A DNA stretch of 64,000 nt from Oscillospiraceae bacterium (lineage in GTDB: Bacteria > Bacillota > Clostridia > Oscillospirales > Oscillospiraceae). Shown here piece after piece: positions 24,046 through 32,437 of the stretch. The number at the start of each line of letters is the position of its first letter. Positions within the stretch are counted from its first letter, which is position 1. Location: NCBI GenBank assembly GCA_009787625.1, contig WQSX01000002.1:124001-188000 (forward strand), in the 5' to 3' direction. The position numbers and the translations under genes are program-made. The notes beneath the pieces are model-generated. The model ran no database searches. It was not told where the DNA came from and worked only from the letters and a program-made list of their open reading frames with translations.

Positions 24046-26475
24046 ATGACAAAACAACGAGAAAACACAAAACAAAACATTATGGCAATCGCAGGGAACA
24101 GCCTGCTTGTGTTTTTTGCAGTTTTATGTACATTAGGTGTGCTCATATCTGCATTCTCATTCCCGGTATATATGTTTAGGGCATCATTTTTTTGGCTTAT
24201 AGTCAGCATAGCACTTGCGACGACAGCACAGCGATTTCGTTATAAGGGAATTCTCTTATCACTGATTCCTGCGCTGTTTCTCTTTATTATATTTAGCGAG
24301 GACATACTCGCCGGGGGAAGATGGCTTGCATTCTTTCTGACAGACTATTACAGCAACTGGCTTGTTATCACGGTGCTATTTCCCGAAGCATATTACTACT
24401 ACGAACTCGACCCAACAACATTTTTCACAGCATTCGGAATCTTTTTGGCAATTCTGCTCTCTATCGCAATCTGTCTGCAACGCAGCACCTTTATGTCAGC
24501 ACTATGCACAGTTCCGGTTGTCATGCTCGCCTTTGTAGTGGTGGCACACAATCACCCGGCATTTATATACATATTTGGACTGCTGGTGGTGCACCTCACT
24601 CTACTTTTGACAAACGCTCTCGTGTTCGACGACTACCGAAAGCGGGGATTAATGACCATACCGGCACTTGTCATTGCGCTTATATTCACCGGAGTTTCAT
24701 ACATAGCAAACCCACCGGAGAGATTCGACAGAGCTATGCACAACGCCGTGATAAACAGAAACTTTAACGTAATTGCGTCAAGTATTGGAAATTTATGGGA
24801 ACTCGTGCCAAACCCCGGCAGGGGAGTCGGCTGGCCGTTTACAGACGCAGAGGGCGGAATAGGCGGAGTGTGGGCGTTTAACACACACTCTGTAAACATA
24901 GCAGATTCAGGAAACATGTTTATCTCCGACAGAAGTCTGCTTGAAGTCGTGGTGACAGAACCGGGTACCTTTTACTTGCGTGGCTACTCAATGCAACACT
25001 TTGACGGTCGTTCATGGACACGCAACAGCAGCTTTGATGTGGAAAATTATCAAAGAGATGAGGGAGCTCGCAATTTCCCCGGTCGGATTGCGATGTTCCA
25101 TTCGGAAGTGTGGGAAAATGAGCCGCGTATGGTGGGGATGAATATTACCCGAACAGGCGACAGGACAAATATTGAATACATACCCTACTTTATGACACCA
25201 CCGGAAATATATATTGACATAGATGGCTTGGGACTAGATGGCTATGATGTGGTTTTTCCGCTTGTTCGGCAAAGTGTACACCAACTTCTTGAGGAGCTGA
25301 CAACAGAGCATCCTTGGGAAGAAGTCTATGGAAACGGCAGCCCTCTCAGCATGGCAGACTCAGTTGGTGCGGAGTACAGATTTGCCACCTTCGCATCTTC
25401 GCCCGAATATCTTGAAACATTCGTGAATATGCACGGAGTCACTGTTTTAAGCCCGGAACTTGAAACAGTAATATTGCCACTGCCAAACGCTGAAGAATAT
25501 TTGCAAGTTGACGAAAATACAGCCGCAGAACTAAGGAGAATTGCCCTTCAGGCAGGGATTAATCCAAACGCTTCGAGGACTGAAGTTTCCGATGCAGTAG
25601 CTAGGTTTGTGAGAAATTCGGCAACATACTCTCTGGCACCCGGCGTAGTTCCGGAAGAAGAAGATTTTGTTTTGTTTTTCTTAGAACACATGGAGACAGG
25701 GTTCTGCATCCACTTTGCAACAACAGCAACGCTAATGCTCCGCTCGCTTGGAATCCCTGCACGTTTCACGACAGGTTATGTATTCACTGTACCAACCGGA
25801 TATCAAAATGAGGTTATCACATTGACCGACCGAAACGCACATGCATGGGTAGAAGTTTTCTACGATGACATTGGGTGGTTATACCTTGAAACGACACCCG
25901 GAGGAGAAGGCTCTGCAGTCACGGCAACCACACCACATACACCCGGTGCGGAAATAGAGGGAATGTTCAGCCCCCCTCAAATGAACTGGTATGATTTTGA
26001 ACCATGGATGATGGATTTCGGTGACCACATGATTAATGGAGCATTTGTAAACGGACAGGGGCAAGCAACCCCACCCGCAGGGATTGGCGGAGCCGCCGCC
26101 GCTGCTGCAGCAATAGGCATTGAGCCATGGCTGTTTAATCTCATAATTGTGATAGTTCTCATAGTTCTCGTAATTGCCTCAGTGTTCATACGAAGAGGGC
26201 TGGTACTCAGGTTCCGTAAAAAACGCTTTGAGCAAACGGATGCAAACGCCGCAGTCATATCCATGTGGAAATACATCGAGAGGATAGCACGCCGTGAGGC
26301 TGTTCCACCGACAGAAATTGAAAAACTGGCACTAAAAGCCAGATTCAGTCCCCATAAAATAAGCTCGGACGAGCGCTCAAGCGTGAAAGTCTACGCAAAC
26401 AGACTAGCCGACGAAATCTATAGAAGCAAAGATGGACCGGCAAGAATATGGGTAAAATACGCCCGCGTTTTCTAA
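24046..26475 (+). CDS. Transglutaminase-like membrane protein
   Basis: The 809-residue protein has about six N-terminal membrane helices, an extracytoplasmic region, and a transglutaminase-like domain with the Cys-His-Asp triad in GFCIHFATTATLMLR, NAHAWVEVFY and the ETTPG segment. One more membrane helix (about residues 695-720) and a cytoplasmic DUF4129-like tail follow. Proteins of this type are predicted to process or crosslink surface proteins, and the MoxR/DUF58 pair may assist it. The gene ends before a bidirectional terminator. Confidence 0.9.
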   Translation: MTKQRENTKQNIMAIAGNSLLVFFAVLCTLGVLISAFSFPVYMFRASFFWLIVSIALATTAQRFRYKGILLSLIPALFLFIIFSEDILAGGRWLAFFLTDYYSNWLVITVLFPEAYYYYELDPTTFFTAFGIFLAILLSIAICLQRSTFMSALCTVPVVMLAFVVVAHNHPAFIYIFGLLVVHLTLLLTNALVFDDYRKRGLMTIPALVIALIFTGVSYIANPPERFDRAMHNAVINRNFNVIASSIGNLWELVPNPGRGVGWPFTDAEGGIGGVWAFNTHSVNIADSGNMFISDRSLLEVVVTEPGTFYLRGYSMQHFDGRSWTRNSSFDVENYQRDEGARNFPGRIAMFHSEVWENEPRMVGMNITRTGDRTNIEYIPYFMTPPEIYIDIDGLGLDGYDVVFPLVRQSVHQLLEELTTEHPWEEVYGNGSPLSMADSVGAEYRFATFASSPEYLETFVNMHGVTVLSPELETVILPLPNAEEYLQVDENTAAELRRIALQAGINPNASRTEVSDAVARFVRNSATYSLAPGVVPEEEDFVLFFLEHMETGFCIHFATTATLMLRSLGIPARFTTGYVFTVPTGYQNEVITLTDRNAHAWVEVFYDDIGWLYLETTPGGEGSAVTATTPHTPGAEIEGMFSPPQMNWYDFEPWMMDFGDHMINGAFVNGQGQATPPAGIGGAAAAAAAIGIEPWLFNLIIVIVLIVLVIASVFIRRGLVLRFRKKRFEQTDANAAVISMWKYIERIARREAVPPTEIEKLALKARFSPHKISSDERSSVKVYANRLADEIYRSKDGPARIWVKYARVF

Positions 26476-26492
26476 ATATAAAAGCCACAACC

Positions 26493-26538
26493 AAAAAGCT
26501 GCCGCAAGACGATTTAAAATCGCAAGCGACAGCTTTTT
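26493..26538. terminator. Bidirectional rho-independent terminator
   Basis: AAAAAGCTG and CAGCTTTTT arms flank an inner CGATTT/AAATCG stem. It lies between the convergent transglutaminase and YdeI-like genes, with A and T tracts suiting both directions. Confidence 0.8.
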
Positions 26539-26549
26539 CGTATGATCCT

Positions 26550-27104
26550 TTACAGTCTACCACTATCGTTCCAGTCACCGTACAGAATATTGTTTTTTGT
26601 GCTTTCCAGAAACTTACTCAATCTGCGCTCATAAGTCTCATCACCCTGTGGGTATGATTGAATATTATCTACACGAATTCGGACGTAGAGTGGCGGCAAT
26701 TTCTTGAAATTCGCGTAAGTTTCTTTGTCCGCCATTATTGCATCCATCACATACGGCGCAATCATGAAACTGCTCTCCGACATGTTCGGCAGTGCCGCCG
26801 CCCCCTGCGGAGTCATAAGTCCGAGTTTTATCAGCCGCCTTGCACGCTCTTTGTTTAATTCAGTCCAGTTTCCGCTTTTTCGCCTTGGACTGATTCGTTG
26901 GTACATCACATCTCCATGGCGCTTCTTCGTTGAATCAATCCACCCGAAACAAATAGCTTCCTCAACGACAGCTAAATACGACAGTTCACCAGGCTCTTTA
27001 GAAATAACCGGAACCCAAGCATGCGAAACCGTAGCACAGTTCAGAGCGAGCCACGCTCTAAGCTCACTGCGTGTTGTTATATGCAAAATGTTAGTAATTT
27101 CCAT
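26550..27104 (-). CDS. YdeI/OmpD-associated family protein
   Basis: The 184-residue protein shows the family pattern: a short N-terminal domain, VEEAICFGWIDSTKKR, YQRISPRRKSGNWTELNKERARRLIKLG and a lysine-rich C-terminal part with FLESTKNN. In E. coli and relatives such proteins are linked to antimicrobial peptide tolerance, but no biochemical activity is firmly known. It is encoded on the minus strand at the left edge of the accessory region, convergent with the transglutaminase gene. Confidence 0.75.
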   Translation of the reverse strand: MEITNILHITTRSELRAWLALNCATVSHAWVPVISKEPGELSYLAVVEEAICFGWIDSTKKRHGDVMYQRISPRRKSGNWTELNKERARRLIKLGLMTPQGAAALPNMSESSFMIAPYVMDAIMADKETYANFKKLPPLYVRIRVDNIQSYPQGDETYERRLSKFLESTKNNILYGDWNDSGRL

Positions 27105-27168
27105 GGAGCTCTTTTTACCCTAACCTATAAATTCTGCCACTCAAACATCGTAATATTTTCTATTCATT

Positions 27169-28209
27169 TCAGCCTATAGACATTTTTATCTTAAAAACTT
27201 GCTCCCAGAAACTTTTTATATAAAAATTAAGATCTAAATCTTCGTAATTGTCTTCAAAAGTTCGAACATCAGAGAATTCTTCCAAGAAACACTTGAATTC
27301 TTCTAATGCCTTTAACGCTTCTTTGACTTTTCTTCCATTAACATTTAGGTTTTGTTCCTCATCAATTTGGCCCTCACTAACAGCAGTTTGTATTTCATTT
27401 CCGTAAATGAAATTGTCTGCTAACAAATTGTTGTTGGTAACATGGGCAAAAATTGATGTAATTACGACGCCATTTTCGAGGTTATTTAATGCAGTTGAAA
27501 CATTAGAAGCTAAATGCTTAAATTCGTCAAATTCGCATGTTGGCTCATATTGTTTCATTATTGCTTTAACTTCCGTTTTATCCTTCGTACCTTTCAATCC
27601 AACTATAATTTCTTCTAATTTTTGTTTTTCTGCAACTATATCTTTGAAACTTTGTTCCATTTCTTTGTTTTCAGTTTCAAGTTTTTCAAATACATCCCTA
27701 GAGAGAGGGAGAGGGAAAGGGTTCTTGTTTATATAATCATCAATAGAGCAAATAGCTTCTTCTTTTTTCTTAGACCAGCGCGCCGTGGGTAGCAGATCAA
27801 TTGATGTCCATTTGTGAATTGTGTCTCTCAAATTGTCTAAGCCAGAGCTATCATTTAACTTGATTCCTTGCATAACATCAAAGGTAACACCAACAGTGGC
27901 GAAAGTGATGTTGGGGACAATAACAGGAATTACTTTGTCACAATTTGCCCAAGCTGCACCCATTTCGTTAAGGCATATTTCGCTTTCTTTATAATTCGGC
28001 GATATTACGAGTAAAACAACCTCAGCATTTAGTAGTGAGTCTTTGATGGCATTACGCCATTCATCGCCCGTTTTAACGCCCATACTATCTCCGGATGTGT
28101 AAAAGATATCTTCGTGTTTGATCCCCATTCCGTTTTGTAATAACCCATCCACGATAATATCTATAATAGCTTTATCTTTTGATGAATGGCTAATAAATAT
28201 CTTATACAT
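27169..28209 (-). CDS. TIR-domain protein with coiled coil
   Basis: Residues 1-140 form a TIR domain: YKIFISHSSKDKAI, the VVLLVISPNYKESEICLNE region and a downstream VIPVIVPN strand. The glutamate in SEICLNEMGAAW corresponds to the catalytic residue of TIR NADases. A coiled coil (about 178-210) and a helical domain of unknown type follow; total 346 residues. Bacterial TIR proteins often deplete NAD in phage defence, but no Thoeris partner or other recognised sensor is adjacent, so defence is inference. It has its own promoter and AAGGAGA ribosome site. Confidence 0.82.
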   Translation of the reverse strand: MYKIFISHSSKDKAIIDIIVDGLLQNGMGIKHEDIFYTSGDSMGVKTGDEWRNAIKDSLLNAEVVLLVISPNYKESEICLNEMGAAWANCDKVIPVIVPNITFATVGVTFDVMQGIKLNDSSGLDNLRDTIHKWTSIDLLPTARWSKKKEEAICSIDDYINKNPFPLPLSRDVFEKLETENKEMEQSFKDIVAEKQKLEEIIVGLKGTKDKTEVKAIMKQYEPTCEFDEFKHLASNVSTALNNLENGVVITSIFAHVTNNNLLADNFIYGNEIQTAVSEGQIDEEQNLNVNGRKVKEALKALEEFKCFLEEFSDVRTFEDNYEDLDLNFYIKSFWEQVFKIKMSIG

Positions 28210-28238
28210 AAATTTTCTCCTTATTTTGTAATATCTTT

Positions 28239-28267
28239 ATACTAGCATAAACGCACCCAATGTTCAA
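28239..28267 (-). promoter_or_regulatory. Sigma-A promoter of the TIR gene
   Basis: On the minus strand TTGAAC (28267-28262) and TAGTAT (28244-28239) are 17 bp apart, about 30 bp before the ATG at 28209. Confidence 0.6.
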
Positions 28268-28289
28268 CCGTTAATATAGTTTAAATGAC

Positions 28290-28415
28290 TTGACAAAGAA
28301 TGGTGTTAGAGTGTTTTTTGGTTACGAGAACATTACCGATGATGCAAGCGGCATTTTAATGGAATCCATGTTAGAGGGAATGGTGGAATGTTTTTCGGCA
28401 AATTTGGTCAAGGCC
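28290..28415 (+). pseudogene. Fragment of a large serine recombinase
   Basis: The frame reads KNGVRVFFGYENITDDASGI and then LMESMLEGMVECFSANLVK. This matches KNGVKVLSARENISDDASGV and LMESVLEGMAEYFSAEL of the intact integrase at 37826-39355, residues about 94-133. The DNA is clearly diverged, so it is the remnant of another, older recombinase and not a recent copy. Nothing of the catalytic N-terminus remains. Confidence 0.8.
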
Positions 28416-28437
28416 AGCGGAAACCACCTCACAAAAC

Positions 28438-28470
28438 ACCAAAAAGCTCGCCGAAGGCAAGCTTTTTGGT
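28438..28470. terminator. Strong hairpin, bidirectional terminator type
   Basis: The 11-bp arms ACCAAAAAGCT and AGCTTTTTGGT enclose an inner GCC-GAA-GGC stem-loop. A/T tracts suit both strands. Confidence 0.7.
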
Positions 28471-28492
28471 TTGGCTCGGCAGTTGCGGTTAA

Positions 28493-28503
28493 ATCCGAAC
28501 CAC
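28493..28503. other. Candidate left attachment core of the integrated element
   Basis: ATCCGAACCAC is identical to 39253-39263 within the last integrase codons next to tRNA-Asn. Joining the two sites would make the integrase frame run TCC GAA CCA CCA and end at the TGA at 28518-28520. See the findings. Confidence 0.5.
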
Positions 28504-28569
28504 CATTTTTCCTTGCCTGATAGGGTTATAATGTTGGCACAATTACAATTATGAGATACTAAAATTAAG

Positions 28570-28599
28570 AGTGCGGTCGATTGTCGCATCGTCCGCACT
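28570..28599 (-). terminator. Terminator of the rep operon
   Basis: AGTGCGG and CCGCACT arms with an inner CGAT/ATCG stem overlap the stop of the 61-residue gene. On the minus strand a T-containing tail (CTTAATTTTAG) follows. Confidence 0.55.
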
Positions 28600-28783
28600 A
28601 CTTCTTTTCTGACTCCTGATTATTTTTCCATGACTCAAACTCTTTTCTGATTTTCTCATCTGCAAAATATCGCTTTATTTCAGGGAGCAACCGTTTTGAT
28701 AATAGTATAATTTGCTCGTCTGAAACGTCTGTTGTTTGAGATATCAGGCTATTGAATTTATTGGTAGAGGATTTTTGGGTCAT
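28598..28783 (-). CDS. Small hypothetical protein downstream of Rep
   Basis: The 61-residue, highly charged, helical protein overlaps the rep stop by four bases (ATGA), which suggests coupled translation and a real gene. I do not recognise a family. The pattern DEQIILLSKRLLPEIKRYF is amphipathic. Its position implies a role in element replication or its control, but nothing in the sequence shows which. Confidence 0.6.
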   Translation of the reverse strand: MTQKSSTNKFNSLISQTTDVSDEQIILLSKRLLPEIKRYFADEKIRKEFESWKNNQESEKK

Positions 28784-29802
28784 GATGTATCCCCCTTATC
28801 CTTGATTTTTACGTAATTGCGTAAGCTTGTATCCCATCTGTATTTTTCAATCTCGTAACCTGATGAACCAGTCAAGACTTTGCCGTTTCCTGCACGGATT
28901 AAATCGTCATCTCGCTTACATAAGTTCAATAATTTATGCTTTTCTTTGAACACTCCACCGAACCCTAGCAACCGCCTACCTCGCAAAGCAGAATCTAATG
29001 TTGACACAATATCATCTGTAATTGAATCGGTGTATTTCTTTACCTCGTCTTGTATATCTTGGCTATGTGATTTTATATCGTATAAATTTGCCATGATATG
29101 AGAAGGCTTCACACAATATTTTGCGACTTCGCTAATTTCTTTCCCTTTGGTTTTTTCTTCTGCTGAAAATACTCTTACATCAACGATAGGGGTGTAGTCC
29201 ACTCTAAGCACTGATTTCCACATTGAGCACCACTCTTCTTGCTTTATATATAAATCAGAGGAGAAATATAATTCATTTACTGCGAGAACAATATGCAAGT
29301 GCGGATGAAAAGTTAAAGTTTGCCAGTTAAAAGTAACCTCTAAACATCTGAGCCACCCGTGGGTAGCAGACTGAAAGCGTTGGCGTAGACATAAGTTTTT
29401 ATATGCCAGTAAAAGCTTACTTATTGTTTCGCCCAACTGTTTTCCAATTACATTTTTACAGGTCAATGTTAGGAAAATATACTTATAATCATCTTCAACT
29501 GCATCCATTATTGTTCTGACATGAGCATATGTTTTGCGACTGCGTCTCCATGCACAAATCATACATACTTTATCTTGCTTGCAGAACCACGCTCTGTGCA
29601 AAAGCATAGAATGGTCATCGTATCGCCTAAATTCTAAATAGCCCCCACAGTTGATAATTCTTTCGTATTTAGAAATAAATCCTAACCGCTTGAAAGCTTG
29701 CGCTATACGCAAACTCATTAACCGTTTTGTTTTCCAAGCAACTTGCCTGCCACTATCCTTAACATCGTATAAAACTTCAATTGTTTCATTATCTTTAATC
29801 AT
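28780..29802 (-). CDS. Rolling-circle replication initiator (HUH, Rep_1-like)
   Basis: The 340-residue protein has the three HUH motifs in order: FLTLT at 110-114, HPHLH at 166-170 and KYCVK with the likely nicking tyrosine at 229. A cysteine cluster (C74, C80, C83) may bind zinc. This matches Rep proteins of pC194/pUB110-type plasmids. In an integrated element it would nick the origin of the excised circle and may double as the relaxase for transfer. The ribosome site GAAAGGCGAAGG precedes the ATG. The 61-residue gene follows, overlapping by 4 bases. Confidence 0.88.
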   Translation of the reverse strand: MIKDNETIEVLYDVKDSGRQVAWKTKRLMSLRIAQAFKRLGFISKYERIINCGGYLEFRRYDDHSMLLHRAWFCKQDKVCMICAWRRSRKTYAHVRTIMDAVEDDYKYIFLTLTCKNVIGKQLGETISKLLLAYKNLCLRQRFQSATHGWLRCLEVTFNWQTLTFHPHLHIVLAVNELYFSSDLYIKQEEWCSMWKSVLRVDYTPIVDVRVFSAEEKTKGKEISEVAKYCVKPSHIMANLYDIKSHSQDIQDEVKKYTDSITDDIVSTLDSALRGRRLLGFGGVFKEKHKLLNLCKRDDDLIRAGNGKVLTGSSGYEIEKYRWDTSLRNYVKIKDKGDTS

Positions 29803-29860
29803 TTTTAAAATCCTTCGCCTTTCCAGCTGTTGACCCTATAGAATCTAGTGAATGGAGGCT

Positions 29861-29890
29861 GGCGGCTTGCCTGCGGCAGCCGCCGCCGTT
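29861..29890. other. GC-rich hairpin upstream of rep
   Basis: GGCGGCT and AGCCGCC arms lie in the 94-bp gap between the 117-residue gene and rep, followed on the plus strand by a T6 run. It stands out in AT-rich surroundings. It could be a terminator on the plus strand or part of a replication origin. Confidence 0.5.
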
Positions 29891-29896
29891 TTTTAG

Positions 29897-30250
29897 CTAT
29901 GCAGTCGTTTGCATAGCAGATTTATTACTGCTTGCGATTCTTGTCACACTGATTTTACTTATCGGAGTGAAAGATGTCGGGGCAAGAGAAACCTTACCCT
30001 GAGAATCGATTTTGCTCGTCAGAGTAACTTCATACAGCGCAGGAACGACCTTGAAAGAATCCCAATCATCATACTTTATATTCGCTTTGGCTGGCACGTG
30101 ACCTTTTACTGGTCTAACTTGGTCTTCAGTCGGCGCTAAGTCCTCACTCAGACAGTAGCGGACAATACAACCATCGGTGGTAATCTCCCCCGTCTTCTCA
30201 TCAGTGATTTGATACTGACTTGCTGATAATACTAAAACTGTTTGCTTCAT
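29897..30250 (-). CDS. Hypothetical protein preceding Rep, possibly ssDNA-binding
   Basis: The 117-residue protein is predicted mostly beta-stranded, with a central segment (PVKGHVPAKANIKYDDWDSF) and a C-terminal strand pattern (LYEVTLTSKIDSQGKVSLAP). Size and position before a rolling-circle Rep recall single-strand-binding proteins of filamentous phages and conjugative elements, but I see no diagnostic motif, so this stays a suggestion. AAGGAG lies before the ATG. Confidence 0.55.
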   Translation of the reverse strand: MKQTVLVLSASQYQITDEKTGEITTDGCIVRYCLSEDLAPTEDQVRPVKGHVPAKANIKYDDWDSFKVVPALYEVTLTSKIDSQGKVSLAPTSFTPISKISVTRIASSNKSAMQTTA

Positions 30251-30611
30251 TATAAAAACTCCTTGCTAATCTAAATTTGTGTCTATTTAATCACTGCCTC
30301 ACCATGTCTAGAACTGTGGCAAAGTTGTGTTGTTTTGTTATGAACTTATGACATCATTTGCTTTGGATATTTTCAATCGTGCAATCGGCAAACAAAAATT
30401 TCATGTTGTGAAGAAGCATAACTTTTATTACGCTGATTGCCTTCTAAGCTCATTTTACTATCAAAAATTATCGACAAGTCAGGGAAATTTGAAAAGTAAG
30501 TAAGAAATACTATGAAGTAACTGTCTTGCAAGAAAAGACAATCTGTCATCGTTATACAACTGTGTACCCGTCTCTGGAAAAACTTTTGCCATGCTTGTAA
30601 ATAAAAGGTTG
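30251..30611. other. Non-coding gap between Rep and FtsK-like operons
   Basis: No convincing gene lies in this 361-bp stretch. It holds the first copy of a 40-bp repeat (30456-30495) and a TGTCTT/AAGACA inverted repeat near 30522. It may contain the promoter and operator of the 117-residue gene/rep operon, or an origin. Confidence 0.5.
30456..30495. repeat. 40-bp element, copy 1
   Basis: It begins TACTATCAAAAATTATCGAC and continues AAGTCAGGGAAATTTGAAAA. It matches 32398-32437 in about 35 of 40 positions, with a perfect central block ATCGACAAGTCAGGGAAATT. Confidence 0.85.
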
Positions 30612-31985
30612 CTATGTCTTTGTGCTGTCATTTTCTTTTGCTATTTTCGCAATTTCAGTCGGCACATCGAAGTTCAAAGTCGGGAAGAAACACAGTTTTA
30701 TTCCGCCAGTCGCAGGAGTAGAATAACAACCCTGTCCTGCTGAATAACGACGATTAGGTATAGTCGCTGATACACCAAAAAGCGTAATAACTGTTGTATT
30801 TTCTACACCTCTGGCAAGTAAAATTTTACAAGGCAGGTTGTCACGAATTTCTGTTGGAATTGATGTTGCATCAGATTTTTGCATAGCAAAAAATATAAAG
30901 CAGCCCAAGGCACGACCTTGGAGTATCACAGCTTTTAACATAGTTGAAAATTCATCTCTAATGCTTTTTTCCATCTTTCCTATAAAAGCAAACACAGAAC
31001 TTGCCTCTTCCATAATAAAGATATGAGGAGATAATCCAAAGTCACGGTAGTCAACTGAATAATGTCCTTCAAGCATTTTTTGATATTCTACCTTTCGAGT
31101 CTCAATTGCATTATGAAATTTACGCATGAGCTCTATGATTTCCTCAATGGTTTCGGCTGTGCTATCTTTTGATATGCGCTTTCCGAGTGCTCCCAAGTCT
31201 GTCATTTTTACGTCTGCATAATATAAATAATATTTAATCGATTTCGCAAGGCATTGATGTATGAAATTTATCAAACTTAAGCTTTTTCCACTGCCAGTCG
31301 CACCCACGAATAAACTAGAACTCAACTCAACTGGTGGACTCCGACTGTCGATTTTCAACTCATAATCGCCACATTTAGCCCACTCTACAAAATCTTCTGC
31401 ATTTGTAAATACCTCTTGACGTTGTGTTTTCATATGGCTGAACTCGTAAATAAAATGATTACCATCATCTGTTATGTATGATTCTTCTATAACATAGCCT
31501 CCTGATAAAGCTGATGACAGGCATATGCTTTCGTATGGCTTTTCCCATAAAATATGACATTCGAGTTCAAGCTGACCTCTCAAATTATCTTTATCCAGCA
31601 CTATCCTCACATTTGGCAATCTTGCAGATATTTCTTTGGACGAAAATCCATCAGTAATGTAATACTTCGCCTCATGTAAGCTCTTTCTAACCCTGTGAAG
31701 CAAGCGGGCGTGTATTATAGCGTGCTTAAAGCCTCTTGTGTACAGTCGATGCCGAAAGCCCCATGTGATAAAAGCAACTATTATTAAAATGATTGCCAGC
31801 ATGAAGCTATAAAACGTCACATGTTGTGCCACCTGCACAGTTGAAAAAAGAAAATCAAATGCATTTATTTGAATGAAATGTACAAATACCTTACACAATG
31901 CTCCGATAGCTACAAAAACTAAAAGTAATATCCAAAATGCCAGTAACGTTCTGTCGCTTTTAATTGGCGGTCTCATTTTATACAC
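30612..31985 (-). CDS. FtsK/SpoIIIE-like (TcpA-type) DNA translocase or coupling ATPase
   Basis: The 457-residue protein has two N-terminal membrane helices (about 14-36 and 57-76), then an ATPase domain with Walker A VGATGSGKSLSLI near residue 226 and Walker B HIFIMEEAS near 316. It resembles the coupling ATPases of Tn916-type elements and the FtsK-like transfer proteins of actinomycete elements. It probably pumps element DNA at the membrane. It is much shorter than chromosomal FtsK, whose gene begins separately at 63671. It overlaps the upstream 121-residue gene by 13 bases. Confidence 0.85.
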   Translation of the reverse strand: MYKMRPPIKSDRTLLAFWILLLVFVAIGALCKVFVHFIQINAFDFLFSTVQVAQHVTFYSFMLAIILIIVAFITWGFRHRLYTRGFKHAIIHARLLHRVRKSLHEAKYYITDGFSSKEISARLPNVRIVLDKDNLRGQLELECHILWEKPYESICLSSALSGGYVIEESYITDDGNHFIYEFSHMKTQRQEVFTNAEDFVEWAKCGDYELKIDSRSPPVELSSSLFVGATGSGKSLSLINFIHQCLAKSIKYYLYYADVKMTDLGALGKRISKDSTAETIEEIIELMRKFHNAIETRKVEYQKMLEGHYSVDYRDFGLSPHIFIMEEASSVFAFIGKMEKSIRDEFSTMLKAVILQGRALGCFIFFAMQKSDATSIPTEIRDNLPCKILLARGVENTTVITLFGVSATIPNRRYSAGQGCYSTPATGGIKLCFFPTLNFDVPTEIAKIAKENDSTKT

Positions 31986-32338
31986 CTCCGCAGAACACCG
32001 ATTTTAGATATGACCTTAACCAGTAAAGTTTTTTTTGCGAAGCGGTCTAATTGACGCCTCAAAGCACACAATGTTTCATGCACATCATCAAACTCATAGA
32101 GCAAAAGCGACATTTCATCAAAGCGAAGCAGTAAAGGCTTACGCCAGAAATTAAAACTTTGCAGATATCCATTACATTGCACAAGTGCTTTTGATAAATT
32201 TTTGACTGTGAATGCCTCGTACCAATCATCACAAAAGGTTTCAATCGTTAGAATCTCCGAGAAAGTCCACATGAATTTTTGACGATGATATGGCGTTGTG
32301 TCGCCGCATTTTTGATAAGTTTTTAGCATAATTCTCAC
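31973..32338 (-). CDS. Hypothetical protein coupled to the FtsK-like gene
   Basis: The 121-residue protein is basic and probably helical, with aromatic-rich segments (FCDDWYEAF) and no family I recognise. Its end overlaps the ATPase start, so the pair is likely translated together. Both GTG at 32338 and ATG at 32329 are possible starts; AAGGGA upstream is better spaced for the latter. The second copy of the 40-bp repeat lies 60 bases upstream. Confidence 0.6.
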   Translation of the reverse strand: MRIMLKTYQKCGDTTPYHRQKFMWTFSEILTIETFCDDWYEAFTVKNLSKALVQCNGYLQSFNFWRKPLLLRFDEMSLLLYEFDDVHETLCALRRQLDRFAKKTLLVKVISKIGVLRRCIK

Positions 32339-32397
32339 GTTCCCTTGCTTTTATTTTAGACGACAGTTATAATAGGTAGTCGACTTACTGTTCATAC

Positions 32398-32437
32398 TAC
32401 TATAAAAAAACATCGACAAGTCAGGGAAATTAGAAAA
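32398..32437. repeat. 40-bp element, copy 2
   Basis: It begins TACTATAAAAAAACATCGAC and continues AAGTCAGGGAAATTAGAAAA, ending right at the ATG of the 329-residue gene. It lies between that gene and the leftward FtsK-like operon. See copy 1 at 30456. Confidence 0.85.

Noticed and set aside
28290-28520. 76-residue gene at the left end of the element
   Set aside because: Only about 42 residues match a serine recombinase and the rest is a terminator hairpin and att-like sequence, so it is a relic.
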